The notes: generated by a model not told the origin, from the letters alone. 64,000 nucleotides of DNA from Pseudalkalibacillus sp. SCS-8 (GCF_040126055.1 NZ_CP143541.1:992001-1056000), one strand, 5' to 3'; numbered from the stretch's first letter, positions 32,769 through 41,832 are shown. Numbers and translations: made by a program.

Positions 32769-33901
32769 CTTTGCTGCCAAACAGGGGATGTATTGAAGTT
32801 TGAATCACCAGCCGTGATGTTATGTTTATTTGTACCGTCTACATTGATGATGAAGATGTTCGAATCAGATCCGAGGCGCGATTCGTAAGCGATTTGAGTC
32901 CCATCAGGTGACCAGGTAGGACTGGCATCAAAAACGGTGTCGTTGGTTAAATTCATCTTATTTGACCCATCTGCATTCATGATGAAAATGTCGAAACTAC
33001 CATCTTGATCGGTTGCAAAAGCGATTTTTGATCCGTCCGGAGACCAGCTTGCGGTACGGTTCGTTGAACTGTTATTCGTCAAATTGGTTTGGTTCGATCC
33101 ATCACGGTCCATCACAAAGAATTCTCGAAAACCAGCTACAATTGATAGGAACAAAATTTTCGAGCCGTCTGGAGACCAGATTGGTGTACGGTTTGATGTG
33201 CCGTTGTTCGTAAGCCTAGTAACATTCGAACCATCAGGATCCATGGTGTAAATATTAAAATCCCCATCACGATTGGAGCTGAAAGCAATCTTCTTTCCAT
33301 CTGGTGACCAGGTAGGTTCACGATCTGTTGCAGGATTCATCGAGATATTCGTCTGATTGGATCCATCTGCATTCATCTTAAAGATGTTGATACTCCCACC
33401 TCGATTTGATGTAAAAACGACTTTGGATCCATCCGGGGACCAGGAAGCGTCAAAGTCTAGAGACGGATTATTTGTCAGGTTGGTCTGTCCTGATCCATCC
33501 GAATTCACAACAAAGATATCTGAATTTCCTGCTACAATAGAAGTATACAAAATTTTCGATGCTACAGGGGACCAAACAGGATTTCGGTTGTTGTTTGAGT
33601 TGTTCGTCACATTCTTCTTTCCAGTCCCGTCTGGTCTGATCACATAAATCTGTTGAGAGTCCTCGTTTCTACTTTCATAAGCAATCAGTTTAACTTTTTC
33701 ACCAATTCTAAACGAAACGATCTTGCAACAGTCTACTACAATTAATTGTCCTAGCCGATTAATTCCTCTTACACAGCACGTGAGGGCGTCTACACAAGCT
33801 AATTTGAGCACGAGCGGGTCTGGAAGAAACAATGTCACAGTTGTACCCGGCATCAAATGAGCAAGTTGTTCGCAAATACATCCCTTACATTTTCTTTTCA
33901 T
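32765..33901 (-). CDS. Cys-rich N-terminal domain fused to TolB-like PD40 beta-propeller
   Basis: 378 residues. Residues 1-66 form a small Cys-rich domain (MKRKCKGCICEQL, DALTCCVRG, VVDCCKIV) that I cannot name. Residues about 75-378 are PD40 repeats of about 43 residues with the recurrent ASWSPDGSK / IFIMNADGSNQTNLTN pattern: six full blades and a final partial VWQQS that may close the ring. TolB propellers are normally periplasmic, but no signal peptide is visible here, so the protein is cytosolic or spore-associated. The promoter side has CATATGAT at 33940, like a sigma-E/K -10. It is convergent with the Cys-rich precursor peptide gene. SD AGGAGAG. Confidence 0.8.
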   Translation of the reverse strand: MKRKCKGCICEQLAHLMPGTTVTLFLPDPLVLKLACVDALTCCVRGINRLGQLIVVDCCKIVSFRIGEKVKLIAYESRNEDSQQIYVIRPDGTGKKNVTNNSNNNRNPVWSPVASKILYTSIVAGNSDIFVVNSDGSGQTNLTNNPSLDFDASWSPDGSKVVFTSNRGGSINIFKMNADGSNQTNISMNPATDREPTWSPDGKKIAFSSNRDGDFNIYTMDPDGSNVTRLTNNGTSNRTPIWSPDGSKILFLSIVAGFREFFVMDRDGSNQTNLTNNSSTNRTASWSPDGSKIAFATDQDGSFDIFIMNADGSNKMNLTNDTVFDASPTWSPDGTQIAYESRLGSDSNIFIINVDGTNKHNITAGDSNFNTSPVWQQS

Positions 33902-34039
33902 GAAATTCTCTCCTAATACTTATTCTTTTTTATCATATGGTATTTATTTACATAAGGCTTGTACGCTTGTCCTCACGAGCACTAATTTACCTGGAAAAAT
34001 AAATACATTGACAGGATGAACCTATAAGAGTAATATACA

Positions 34040-34119
34040 AAACGTAATGATTACGATTTACACCTGAAATGTAATCGTTATTATTTTTTTTATTTGATAA
34101 ATCGTAATGATTACGAATT
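34040..34119. promoter_or_regulatory. Two Zur boxes, 60 bp apart
   Basis: CGTAATGATTACG occurs at 34043-34055 inside AAACGTAATGATTACGATTT, and again at 34103-34115 inside AAATCGTAATGATTACGAAT. Both match the Zur operator core (CGTAATNATTACG) known from B. subtilis. A degenerate third copy (TGTAATCGTTATTA) lies between them at about 34070. A -10-like TATAAA at 34131, with the second box over the -35 region, fits repression of the downstream operon by zinc-loaded Zur. Confidence 0.9.
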
Positions 34120-34163
34120 GTATGAGACTTTATAAAACTATAAAAATAATGGAGGCGTAGAAT

Positions 34164-34433
34164 ATGGCTAAAAAATCTAAAATCGCAAAAGAAAAAAAGA
34201 GACAAGAACAAGTAGAGAAATATGCAGCTCTACGCAAAGAATTAAAGGAAAAAGGAGATTATGAAGCGTTAAGGAAACTTCCGAGAGATTCATCCCCCAC
34301 ACGTCTGCACAACCGTTGTCAAATTGATGGGAGACCACGAGGGTTTATGAGGAAGTTTAAAATGTCTCGGATCTCCTTTCGTGAATTGGCACATAAAGGG
34401 CAGATTCCTGGCGTTAAAAAATCAAGTTGGTAA
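34164..34433 (+). CDS. rpsN2: Ribosomal protein S14, zinc-independent paralogue
   Basis: 89 residues: [20 protein letters not shown], then [29 protein letters not shown] and the C-terminal GVKKSSW. This is the long C-minus S14 lacking the two CxxC pairs of the 61-residue zinc form. In B. subtilis the equivalent (YhzA) replaces zinc S14 during zinc starvation under Zur. Here it follows two Zur boxes. SD GGAGG. Confidence 0.95.
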   Translation: MAKKSKIAKEKKRQEQVEKYAALRKELKEKGDYEALRKLPRDSSPTRLHNRCQIDGRPRGFMRKFKMSRISFRELAHKGQIPGVKKSSW

Positions 34434-34469
34434 ACGAAGAGCACAAAAAAGTATGGAGGTTATTTATAA

Positions 34470-34721
34470 ATGAAGAGCAACATTCACCCTGAATATCGCA
34501 AAGTCGTTTTTATGGATACAACCAGTGGATTTAAATTTCTATCAGGATCAACAAAGACCACATCAGAGACAATCGAATGGGAGGATGGGAATGTCTATCC
34601 TTTATTGAAAGTGGAAATCAGCTCAGATACCCACCCGTTCTACACAGGCAAACAGAAGTTTTCAGATCGTGGTGGCCGTGCAGACCGGTTCATGAAAAAG
34701 TACAACTTAAATAAAAAATAA
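34470..34721 (+). CDS. rpmE2: Ribosomal protein L31 type B, zinc-independent
   Basis: 83 residues: [20 protein letters not shown], then [29 protein letters not shown]. It lacks the CxxC zinc ligands of type A L31. The B. subtilis counterpart (YtiA) displaces zinc L31 to release zinc when Zur is derepressed. Second gene of the Zur-controlled operon, 36 bases after rpsN2. Confidence 0.95.
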   Translation: MKSNIHPEYRKVVFMDTTSGFKFLSGSTKTTSETIEWEDGNVYPLLKVEISSDTHPFYTGKQKFSDRGGRADRFMKKYNLNKK

Positions 34722-34762
34722 GAAAGACCCTTTTACAGGAAAGAAGGGATGGTAATTCAATA

Positions 34763-35143
34763 ATGAATGAACACCTTTTAGAAATGTTTGCAAGAGATGC
34801 GGTAGCTCAACTGCCAATTCAGCAACAGCACCTTTACCATTACATTGTTCAGCTAGAGGATCAGTTGGCTCAACAATCGGACACGGCAGAGCAATTCTTG
34901 GAATTGTTGAAAAAGGATTCACCTTACCTTCAGGCTGCAGAACACTTTGGTTTATCTCAAAAAGCGATCGTCGAATGTATGAAAGAGATTGAAGAAGAAA
35001 TTGATTCCCATATAAAAATGAAGTCGAAATCTTTTCGATTATTGGACTGTACCGACTTGTTACAAAAGAGTGCCGAACAAACCGGAAAGCAAAAAGCTTT
35101 TCTCTTAGCTACGAGCAAATTGCCGAAAAATCAAATTCAATAA
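34763..35143 (+). CDS. Unknown protein in the Zur-controlled operon
   Basis: 126 residues, mostly helical. The first half is QLPIQQQHLYHYIVQLEDQL, followed by YLQAAEHFGLSQKAIVECMKEIEEEID, which reads like a helix-turn-helix but lacks a known signature. It lies 41 bases after rpmE2 with no terminator between them and 31 bases before the flavoprotein start, so it is probably part of the zinc-starvation operon. I do not recognise the family. Confidence 0.65.
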   Translation: MNEHLLEMFARDAVAQLPIQQQHLYHYIVQLEDQLAQQSDTAEQFLELLKKDSPYLQAAEHFGLSQKAIVECMKEIEEEIDSHIKMKSKSFRLLDCTDLLQKSAEQTGKQKAFLLATSKLPKNQIQ

Positions 35144-35174
35144 CGACCATAAGAAAGATTTGGAGAGAGAGTTT

Positions 35175-36347
35175 ATGAAAGAGTGGCTCATTGTAGGGGG
35201 AGGAGTACATGGATGTACAATTGCTACCGCTCTATTAAAGAGTAATAGAGTGAACAATGATCAAATTCAAATCATTGATCCATCTCTCAGACCGATGAAC
35301 AGGTGGAAAGTACTTACAGAACGTATTTCTATGGAACATCTACGGTCGCCTGTTGTCCATCATATCGATACAAAACCATCTAGTCTCGAAGCGTATGCAA
35401 AGCAAACGAATCGAAAGAGGGCATTGCACGGCTATTATCAGAAGCCTTGCCTGGAATTGTTTAATGACCATTGCGATCATGTGTTGAAGGAAGTTGATTT
35501 AAAAAGCGTCTGGAAGTCAGCAACGGTAAAAGGGTTGGGTTTCAAGAATCATACGTGGAAAGTGACGACGGAGGAAGATGAACAAATCGTCTCAAAAAAG
35601 GTGGTCTTAGCAATTGGAGTGAATGACCAACCTAATTATCCAGGATGGGCAATCCCATTACGAGAACAACTGCCTGAAAGGGTTTTTCACATTTTCAAAC
35701 AACCCATCCCTCCATCTATTTCAGGAGATCGACTTCCACCTGTCATAGTTGGCGGTGGAATTACAGCTGCTCATTTAACCGTTAAGCTATGTTCTGAAAG
35801 CAAACAGCCTGTGGTATTAATTAAACGTCATCCATTCCGTATCCATGAGTTTGATAGTGATCCAGGTTGGAATGGTCCCAAAAAGTTACGGAATTTCGAT
35901 AAAGTAGAAGATCCAAATCAGCGAAGAAGCATCATTCAAAAGGAACGTTATAAAGGATCGATTCCGCGACACTTGTATATGAAACTCTTACATTTACAAA
36001 GAAAAGGAAAATTGAACATCATTACCGATGACATATATGAGGCTGCAGTAACGAGTAAAGAAGAGATTACCATACAGTTGAAAGCTCATCCTTCCATTAC
36101 AACTTCAAGGGTCGTTCTTGCTACAGGGGCAAAAAGGTGTTTACCAGGCAAAAGCTGGCTGCTTCGAACTATACAGGCTCAAAACCTCCGTTGTGCTGAG
36201 TGCGGATTTCCGATTGTCAATTACAACCTGGAATGGGGAAAGGATTTATATGTTGCAGGAGCTTTAGCTGAACTTGAAATCGGTCCTGTTTCACGAAACA
36301 TTTCTGGTGCCAGAAAAGTCGCGGAAAGAATTATTGGAAACTTATGA
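35175..36347 (+). CDS. FAD/NAD(P)-binding oxidoreductase in the Zur-controlled operon
   Basis: 390 residues. The N-terminal dinucleotide motif LIVGGGVHGCTIA, a second one at about residue 192 (VIVGGGITAAHLTV) and the late VVLATGAKRCLPG and YVAGALAELEIGPVSRN segments describe a two-nucleotide flavoprotein of the lysine/ornithine N-monooxygenase-like or FMO-like type. ATG 35175 follows GGAGAGAGAG; a TTG at 35160 is less likely. The location after zinc-free ribosomal proteins suggests a role in zinc limitation, perhaps metallophore or thiol chemistry (inference). Confidence 0.8.
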   Translation: MKEWLIVGGGVHGCTIATALLKSNRVNNDQIQIIDPSLRPMNRWKVLTERISMEHLRSPVVHHIDTKPSSLEAYAKQTNRKRALHGYYQKPCLELFNDHCDHVLKEVDLKSVWKSATVKGLGFKNHTWKVTTEEDEQIVSKKVVLAIGVNDQPNYPGWAIPLREQLPERVFHIFKQPIPPSISGDRLPPVIVGGGITAAHLTVKLCSESKQPVVLIKRHPFRIHEFDSDPGWNGPKKLRNFDKVEDPNQRRSIIQKERYKGSIPRHLYMKLLHLQRKGKLNIITDDIYEAAVTSKEEITIQLKAHPSITTSRVVLATGAKRCLPGKSWLLRTIQAQNLRCAECGFPIVNYNLEWGKDLYVAGALAELEIGPVSRNISGARKVAERIIGNL

Positions 36348-36479
36348 ACCAAGATGAATGGATACGCACTCAATAACAGAGAACACTTTTTCCCCTGTAC
36401 ATATCCCATCCGAACATCCTCTTACACTCACCATCTTCCTAATCGAATCATTCTAGCAAATACATACACTCCCCTCATC

Positions 36480-36505
36480 CTGGCGGTAAAGTTCCGCCAT
36501 TTTTC
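36480..36505 (+). terminator. Terminator separating the Zur operon from the TOMM enzymes
   Basis: TGGCGG pairs with CCGCCA around TAAAGTT, then TTTTTC. The TOMM enzyme operon therefore probably has its own promoter in 36506-36580, where I see TACAAT at 36533 but no good -35. Confidence 0.75.
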
Positions 36506-36595
36506 TTATCATATAAGACAAATTCTCGCTCATACAATCAGTAAGAATGAGGTTTTTGTAGGATAGGACAGCTCTCACAGTGAGGAGGAGCGCGT

Positions 36596-38410
36596 ATGAC
36601 CAAAATGACACCGACAATGCGTTTGAAAGTGAACCGTGATACGTTCTTTCTGCCGGATATGGCGGGTCGGGTGTATTTCCGAAACAACGCAGGATCTTTT
36701 CATATGGAGGGAGACTCGATCGATCGCTGGATTGAAAAACTAGTGCCGATGTTTAATGGAAACTATACGATGGAGGAGCTAACCGCCGGCCTCCCGGAAC
36801 CTTATAAAAGGAGAGTTTACGAGATTGCGGAAGCTCTCCATCAAAACGGGTTCGTCCAGGACATCAGCAGCTACAAACAACATGGCTTGAAGGAGGACAC
36901 CCTCACCAAATATGCGTCTCAAATCGGGTTCCTGAACAGTTTCGGCGGTTCAGGCGCTTATCGTTTTGAACAATATCGGAAGGAAAAAGTGCTCGCCATC
37001 GGCTCGGGGCCGTTCTTCCTTTCGCTCATAAATGCGCTTCTCGAGTCCGGACTTCCGACGTTCCATGTGCTCGTGAACGAGGAAGTCGCGACGAATCGGA
37101 AGCGCCTCGCTGAATTGACTTCCCATGCGCGAAAAACCGACCCGGAAGTGGCGATCGAGGTCGTTACGAAGGCGGAAGCGGTCCGCTCGTGGCGGGAAGT
37201 GATCGATCCTTTTGATACCGTCTATTATGTATCCCAAACGGGCGAGGTGGAGGAACTCCGAGTCCTTCACGCTGTCTGTCGGGATGAGAAGAAACGATTC
37301 ATTCCGGCGGTCTGTTTTGAAAAAGTAGGAATGGCAGGTCCGTTCGTTGATCCGGAATCCGATGCGTGCTGGGAATCGGCATGGCGAAGCCTGCATCAAA
37401 GCGCATTCGTAAATGAGCACCCGGCCGGTCCGTATTCTTCCACAGTCGGTGCGTTGCTCGCGAACCTATGTGTGTTCGAAGGCTTCAAGACGATGACAGG
37501 CGTCAGCACTACCCCTAACCAACTGTATACACTGGACCTTTTTACATTGACCGGAAAATGGCACACCGTCAGACCCCATCCTAGAGTGACGGACTGCACC
37601 TCGATTGTAAAAGTCGAACAGTTGGATTGGAAGAGGAATGAAGATAGCGACTTGTTCCTCGCGTTTGGAAAGCTGACATCAGAGGTGACGGGAATCTTTC
37701 ATCGATGGGAAGAAGGGGATCTCAATCAGATACCTCTGTCGCAATGTGCCGTTCAGGTGGTAGACCCGATCAGCGATGGACCGGCGGACCTTTTACCGGT
37801 GAAAAATTGCAGCGGACTCACACACGAAGAAGCCAGAAAAGAAGCAGGGCTAGTCGGCGTGGAAGACTATTGCGGAAGACTGATCGATTCGTTCCAACCT
37901 TCATATACCAGTGTCGGGGCAGGAGAGACAGCGGAAGAAGGCATCAGCCGTGGACTACAGAAATGTCTCCTGGAAAAATTGAATGGACACGATGAGCATT
38001 CCGTTGTCCCAGTAAAACTGGGTGATGTCACCGATGACCATTGTAGGTTTTACCTGAATGTGTTGGAGGAAACACGGGTATTCCTGGGTGAAGATTTGAG
38101 CGGGTACCCTGTGACATGGGTGAACGTCGGAGATAGTTGGTACGGAAGTGCAGGGATCAATGAGACGCAAGCACTCAGAAGCTGTCTTCAAAAAGCCATC
38201 TTAATGGATTGCCATGCGAATGCGATTTGTGCGGTAAACGTAACGGTAAACGAGGCTGATCCCCGAACGCTCGATGTACCACAACTGGAGATCGACCTTT
38301 CGAAGCTCAACGAAACGTGTGATGTGTACGAATTGAAGATGGAAGCTCTTTTCAAACAGGGTGAACTTGGTGTTTACGGTGTCCTCTTGCGAGAGGAGGC
38401 GGTTGAATGA
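36596..38410 (+). CDS. Thiazole bacteriocin maturation protein, ThiF-like (TIGR03693-type)
   Basis: 604 residues. The N-terminal 90 residues (RVYFRNNAGSFHMEGDSIDRW, then YTMEELTAGLP and ALHQNGFV) read like a winged-helix leader-binding (RRE/PqqD-like) domain. A Rossmann motif follows (VLAIGSGPFFLSLINALLE, about residue 131), as in E1/ThiF-like TOMM proteins. The C-terminal half has YcaO-like segments. This is the putative thiazole-containing bacteriocin maturation protein that accompanies heterocycloanthracin clusters; the precise role is not established. GAGGAGG SD. It overlaps the cyclodehydratase gene by 4 bases. Confidence 0.85.
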   Translation: MTKMTPTMRLKVNRDTFFLPDMAGRVYFRNNAGSFHMEGDSIDRWIEKLVPMFNGNYTMEELTAGLPEPYKRRVYEIAEALHQNGFVQDISSYKQHGLKEDTLTKYASQIGFLNSFGGSGAYRFEQYRKEKVLAIGSGPFFLSLINALLESGLPTFHVLVNEEVATNRKRLAELTSHARKTDPEVAIEVVTKAEAVRSWREVIDPFDTVYYVSQTGEVEELRVLHAVCRDEKKRFIPAVCFEKVGMAGPFVDPESDACWESAWRSLHQSAFVNEHPAGPYSSTVGALLANLCVFEGFKTMTGVSTTPNQLYTLDLFTLTGKWHTVRPHPRVTDCTSIVKVEQLDWKRNEDSDLFLAFGKLTSEVTGIFHRWEEGDLNQIPLSQCAVQVVDPISDGPADLLPVKNCSGLTHEEARKEAGLVGVEDYCGRLIDSFQPSYTSVGAGETAEEGISRGLQKCLLEKLNGHDEHSVVPVKLGDVTDDHCRFYLNVLEETRVFLGEDLSGYPVTWVNVGDSWYGSAGINETQALRSCLQKAILMDCHANAICAVNVTVNEADPRTLDVPQLEIDLSKLNETCDVYELKMEALFKQGELGVYGVLLREEAVE

Positions 38411-40332
38411 TGGGGACGGTTCTCGTGATTGGGCACGGCGTGCTTGCGGAATATGTGTGCAACCAGCTGGCAGGGCAATGTGAAGTGATCAGAAGGACTG
38501 AAGTGGAAAAAGAACGACCACAAGCAGATTTCGCCCTCGTTTTACATGACACATGGGTGCCGGCGGTTCATCAACAGACTGAAGAGATGCTCGACATCCC
38601 GTGGCTGAGAGGGTTCGTCGCGTTCGGGGAAGGCGTCATCGGTCCTCTTGTCCGACCGGGGGAAGCAGGTTGTTCCCAGTGCGCCGATACGCGGATGTTG
38701 ATGGCGAGTCGCGACAGGAAAGAAATGTGGGACCTACGGCAGCAACAAATCTCCATGCAAGACCGGAACCCCGACGCCTGGGCCTCGAACTCAGGGTTGC
38801 TGCAAATGGCACACGTTATCTGTTCAGATGTGCAGAAGAGCATAAAAGGAGAGAAACCACATTCTGAAAACCATGTGTGCCTATTCAGTTTAAAAACGTT
38901 TGAAAGTTCATGGCGGTTCATCTTGCCAGATGCGATGTGTCCGAATTGCTCAGAAATTCCGGAGGATGCTCCGGAAGAGATGACTCTTGAACCGAGCTTG
39001 AAAGTGAACCTGGACACATACCGGTGCCGGCCGATGGGGGAATTGAAGGGAGCGCTCTCGAAAGAGTACGTCGACAACCGCACTGGGATGTTGAACTCGA
39101 AAGCGTATGATCCGCAGACGATATTCGCGGACGTAATTGTCAATCTGCCACTTTTCAACGGAAACGAGGGGACGGCTGGAAGGACGCATTCGTATGAACT
39201 GAGCACATCAACAGCGATCCTAGAAGCACTCGAACGATCATGTGGAATCGGAGCAAGAGGCAAACGGAGCGTGGTTCATGAATCATACCGGAACCTTTCA
39301 GACGAGGCTCTTCATCCCTTGTCCGTCGGGGTCCATTCTGATGAACAATATGAGTTGCCGAATTATTCCTTTAAAAAGTTCGATCCTGACCGAAAGATGA
39401 ATTGGGTGTGGGGCTACTCGTTTTTACAAGAAAAACCGATTCTCGTTCCAGAGCTGCTCGCCTATTACAGCATGGGGTGCGGAGGCGGATTCGTGTTTGA
39501 AACGTCTAATGGCTGTGCGCTCGGTGGCAGTCGGGAGGAAGCGATCTTTTACGGAATCATGGAGGTCGTCGAGCGGGATGCATTCCTCCTCACCTGGTAC
39601 GGGAATTTGAAGCTACCGAGGCTAGATCCGTACTCGGCGGACGATGAAGAGCTGAAGCTGATGGTCGACCGGATGCGTGAGGTTGCGGGCTATGACCTTT
39701 ATCTGTACAACGCAACGATGGAGCATGGCATCCCTGGTGTTTGGGCGATGGCGAAGAACCGGAAAGAGAAAGGCATGAACATCATCTGTGCGGCCGGTGC
39801 TCATCTCGATCCGATCCGTGCGACCAAAAGCGCTGTTTATGAACTGGCTGGCATGGTGCTAACCTTGGATGAAAAGTTTGAAACGAACATAGCGGAGCAT
39901 AGAAAGATGCTTTACGATGATTCTCTCGTACGTCGGATGGATGACCACGGCATGCTGTATGGACTGAAGGAAGCGGAGGAACGCCTGCACTTTTTACTGA
40001 AAAATGAAGAACCGATACAGACCTTCAAGGAAGCCTTTCCTCCCCGTCAGAAGTATTCCGATCTGACGGAGGAATTGAAAGAGGTAATGCGGACGTTCCA
40101 CGAGCAAGGGCTCGATGTGATCACCGTCGATCAAACGTCCCCGGAAATCAGGCGGAACGGACTTTCTTGCATGAAGGTGCTCATCCCAGGGATGCTGCCG
40201 ATGACATTCGGGCATCACCAGACACGAATTAAAGGGCTGGAGCGCGTGTTGAAGGTGCCAATGGAGCTTGGGTTTACGAAGGAACCGCTGACGTATGATG
40301 AGCTGAATCCGTTTCCGCATCCATTCCCATAA
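38407..40332 (+). CDS. TOMM cyclodehydratase: E1-like domain fused to YcaO
   Basis: 641 residues. N-terminal Rossmann VLVIGHGVLAEYV, then FVAFGEGVIGPLVRPGEAGC with CSQC (about 95) and CPNC (about 180), the zinc pairs of SagC/E1-like leader-binding domains. From about residue 200 on comes a YcaO domain: STAILEALERSCG, GCALGGSREEAIFYGIMEVVERDAF with ATP-binding acidic residues, and the proline-rich C-terminus LNPFPHPFP, which is essential in characterised YcaO cyclodehydratases. The enzyme uses ATP to cyclise Cys in a precursor peptide to thiazoline. ATG overlaps the upstream stop (ATGA). Confidence 0.92.
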   Translation: MMGTVLVIGHGVLAEYVCNQLAGQCEVIRRTEVEKERPQADFALVLHDTWVPAVHQQTEEMLDIPWLRGFVAFGEGVIGPLVRPGEAGCSQCADTRMLMASRDRKEMWDLRQQQISMQDRNPDAWASNSGLLQMAHVICSDVQKSIKGEKPHSENHVCLFSLKTFESSWRFILPDAMCPNCSEIPEDAPEEMTLEPSLKVNLDTYRCRPMGELKGALSKEYVDNRTGMLNSKAYDPQTIFADVIVNLPLFNGNEGTAGRTHSYELSTSTAILEALERSCGIGARGKRSVVHESYRNLSDEALHPLSVGVHSDEQYELPNYSFKKFDPDRKMNWVWGYSFLQEKPILVPELLAYYSMGCGGGFVFETSNGCALGGSREEAIFYGIMEVVERDAFLLTWYGNLKLPRLDPYSADDEELKLMVDRMREVAGYDLYLYNATMEHGIPGVWAMAKNRKEKGMNIICAAGAHLDPIRATKSAVYELAGMVLTLDEKFETNIAEHRKMLYDDSLVRRMDDHGMLYGLKEAEERLHFLLKNEEPIQTFKEAFPPRQKYSDLTEELKEVMRTFHEQGLDVITVDQTSPEIRRNGLSCMKVLIPGMLPMTFGHHQTRIKGLERVLKVPMELGFTKEPLTYDELNPFPHPFP

Positions 40333-40344
40333 GGAGGTCAGCCC

Positions 40345-41832
40345 GTGAATCTCGATGAATTCCTTTACAAGCTCCATTATGACATCGATCACGTGAGCCC
40401 GCCCGACTGGGAAGTGGATTGGAACGACGCACCGCTCCCTTATAAGCTTTATCAAAACCTTCCTACCATTCCGCTTTCATCCGAGGTTCCCTTAAAATTG
40501 GAGCCTTCAGAAAAAGAACTGACGCTTGAGGATTTTGGGGCATTTCTCTGGTATGTGTATGGATTGAATCATGTCTCACAAACGGTTTATCCAGAAACGG
40601 AAGGGGTGATGCAAGCTCTCCGCCGGTTCGTCCCGTCCGGTGGAGGGCTCTACCCGAATGAACTGTATGTGTATGTGAAAATGGAATGTCTGGCAAGAGG
40701 TATTTACCATTACGATGTCGCTCATCACAGACTCGTGCTGTTGCGGGAAGGGAACTTTGACGACTATCTGGAAAAAGCGCTCGGTAATCAATGTGACCTA
40801 TCGAGCTGTTTCGGAACGGTCTTCATCTCGACGATGTTCTGGAAGAACTTTTTCAAATACAACAACTTCAGTTACCGCCTTCAGGGGCTTGATGCTGGGG
40901 CAATCATCGGTCAGATAGAGGAAGCGGCAAAAAGGTGCAGGTACGAAACGAAGGTTTGCTATCAGTATCTTGACCGTGCTGTGAACCACTTGCTCGGATT
41001 AAACGAACAGGAAGAAAGCGTGTATGCGGTCATTCCAATTGGAAATGAGCCGATTGCACCTTCTTCAGGCGATGAACACATCACAGCCAATAGGTTGTGT
41101 CAGGAGCTTGAACCGATTGCACCTGAACATTACATCCATTCCAAAACCGTTCTCGAATTTCCGAAAATCACAAAAATGAATGAGGCTGCGATGCTGGAGG
41201 AGCATATCGTGCAGCCGTCAGATGAAAAAAGAGAACCCAATCACGAAGGTGGTCTCCCTTTACCTCATGTTGAACGGCTGGATTATGATTTTGCAGAAGC
41301 TTGTCATAATCGTCATTCCCCTGGAATGGATTTTACAATGGGAACGGTGACGCAAGACCAGCTGGGTACTCTTTTCAAAGGTGTCATCCATTCATCCAAT
41401 CTCTCTATCTATGGCTGTTTTTATAACGTGGAAGGGTTGGAGGATGGCACGTATAAGTATGAACCCGAAACGCATTCGTTACACCAAATAAAAAAGGGCG
41501 ACTTCCGGACGCATTTGCAATCCGGCATGTCAGCCCATAACTTGAATCTCTATCAAACCCCAATTTGCCTGCATATTGTCGGCAGCAAGCACGCCCATAA
41601 AGATGCGCTCGGATATAGAGGCTATCGCATCCAACAGATGGAAGCAGGCATCATTCTGCAAAAGATGTTGCTTCGAGCCTCAGCATTACGAATGAACGGT
41701 CACCCGTTACTAGGGTTCAACGTCAAACTGTGTGATGAATTGTATGGCTTTCAAAAGGATGAAACGTGTCTCATCCAAGTGCCGATTGGACCATCGCAGG
41801 CCCGAATTTCCTTACGAGGTAGCCTTCTCTAA
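40345..41832 (+). CDS. SagB/ThcOx-type thiazoline dehydrogenase (tandem nitroreductase fold)
   Basis: 495 residues. The first half contains ALRRFVPSGGGLYPNELYVYV (about residues 92-112), the FMN-binding segment of SagB-type dehydrogenases, and LQGLDAGAIIGQIEEAAKR. The second half repeats a nitroreductase-like fold (NRHSPGMDFTMG, then YRGYRIQQMEAGIILQKMLLRASALRM). It should oxidise thiazolines to thiazoles with FMN. GTG start after AAGGAGG, 12 bases after the YcaO stop. Its 3' end overlaps the convergent bioY gene by 21 bp. Confidence 0.9.
   Translation: MNLDEFLYKLHYDIDHVSPPDWEVDWNDAPLPYKLYQNLPTIPLSSEVPLKLEPSEKELTLEDFGAFLWYVYGLNHVSQTVYPETEGVMQALRRFVPSGGGLYPNELYVYVKMECLARGIYHYDVAHHRLVLLREGNFDDYLEKALGNQCDLSSCFGTVFISTMFWKNFFKYNNFSYRLQGLDAGAIIGQIEEAAKRCRYETKVCYQYLDRAVNHLLGLNEQEESVYAVIPIGNEPIAPSSGDEHITANRLCQELEPIAPEHYIHSKTVLEFPKITKMNEAAMLEEHIVQPSDEKREPNHEGGLPLPHVERLDYDFAEACHNRHSPGMDFTMGTVTQDQLGTLFKGVIHSSNLSIYGCFYNVEGLEDGTYKYEPETHSLHQIKKGDFRTHLQSGMSAHNLNLYQTPICLHIVGSKHAHKDALGYRGYRIQQMEAGIILQKMLLRASALRMNGHPLLGFNVKLCDELYGFQKDETCLIQVPIGPSQARISLRGSLL

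Noticed and set aside
32447..32803. Ala/Val-rich + strand frame and Pro-rich minus-strand frame over the precursor peptide
   Set aside because: Both are shadows of the Cys/Gly codon repeats; only the Cys-rich frame has an SD, a leader and a family match.
38571..39263. Minus-strand frame opposite the cyclodehydratase gene
   Set aside because: Antisense to a clear YcaO fusion gene, with no ribosome site.
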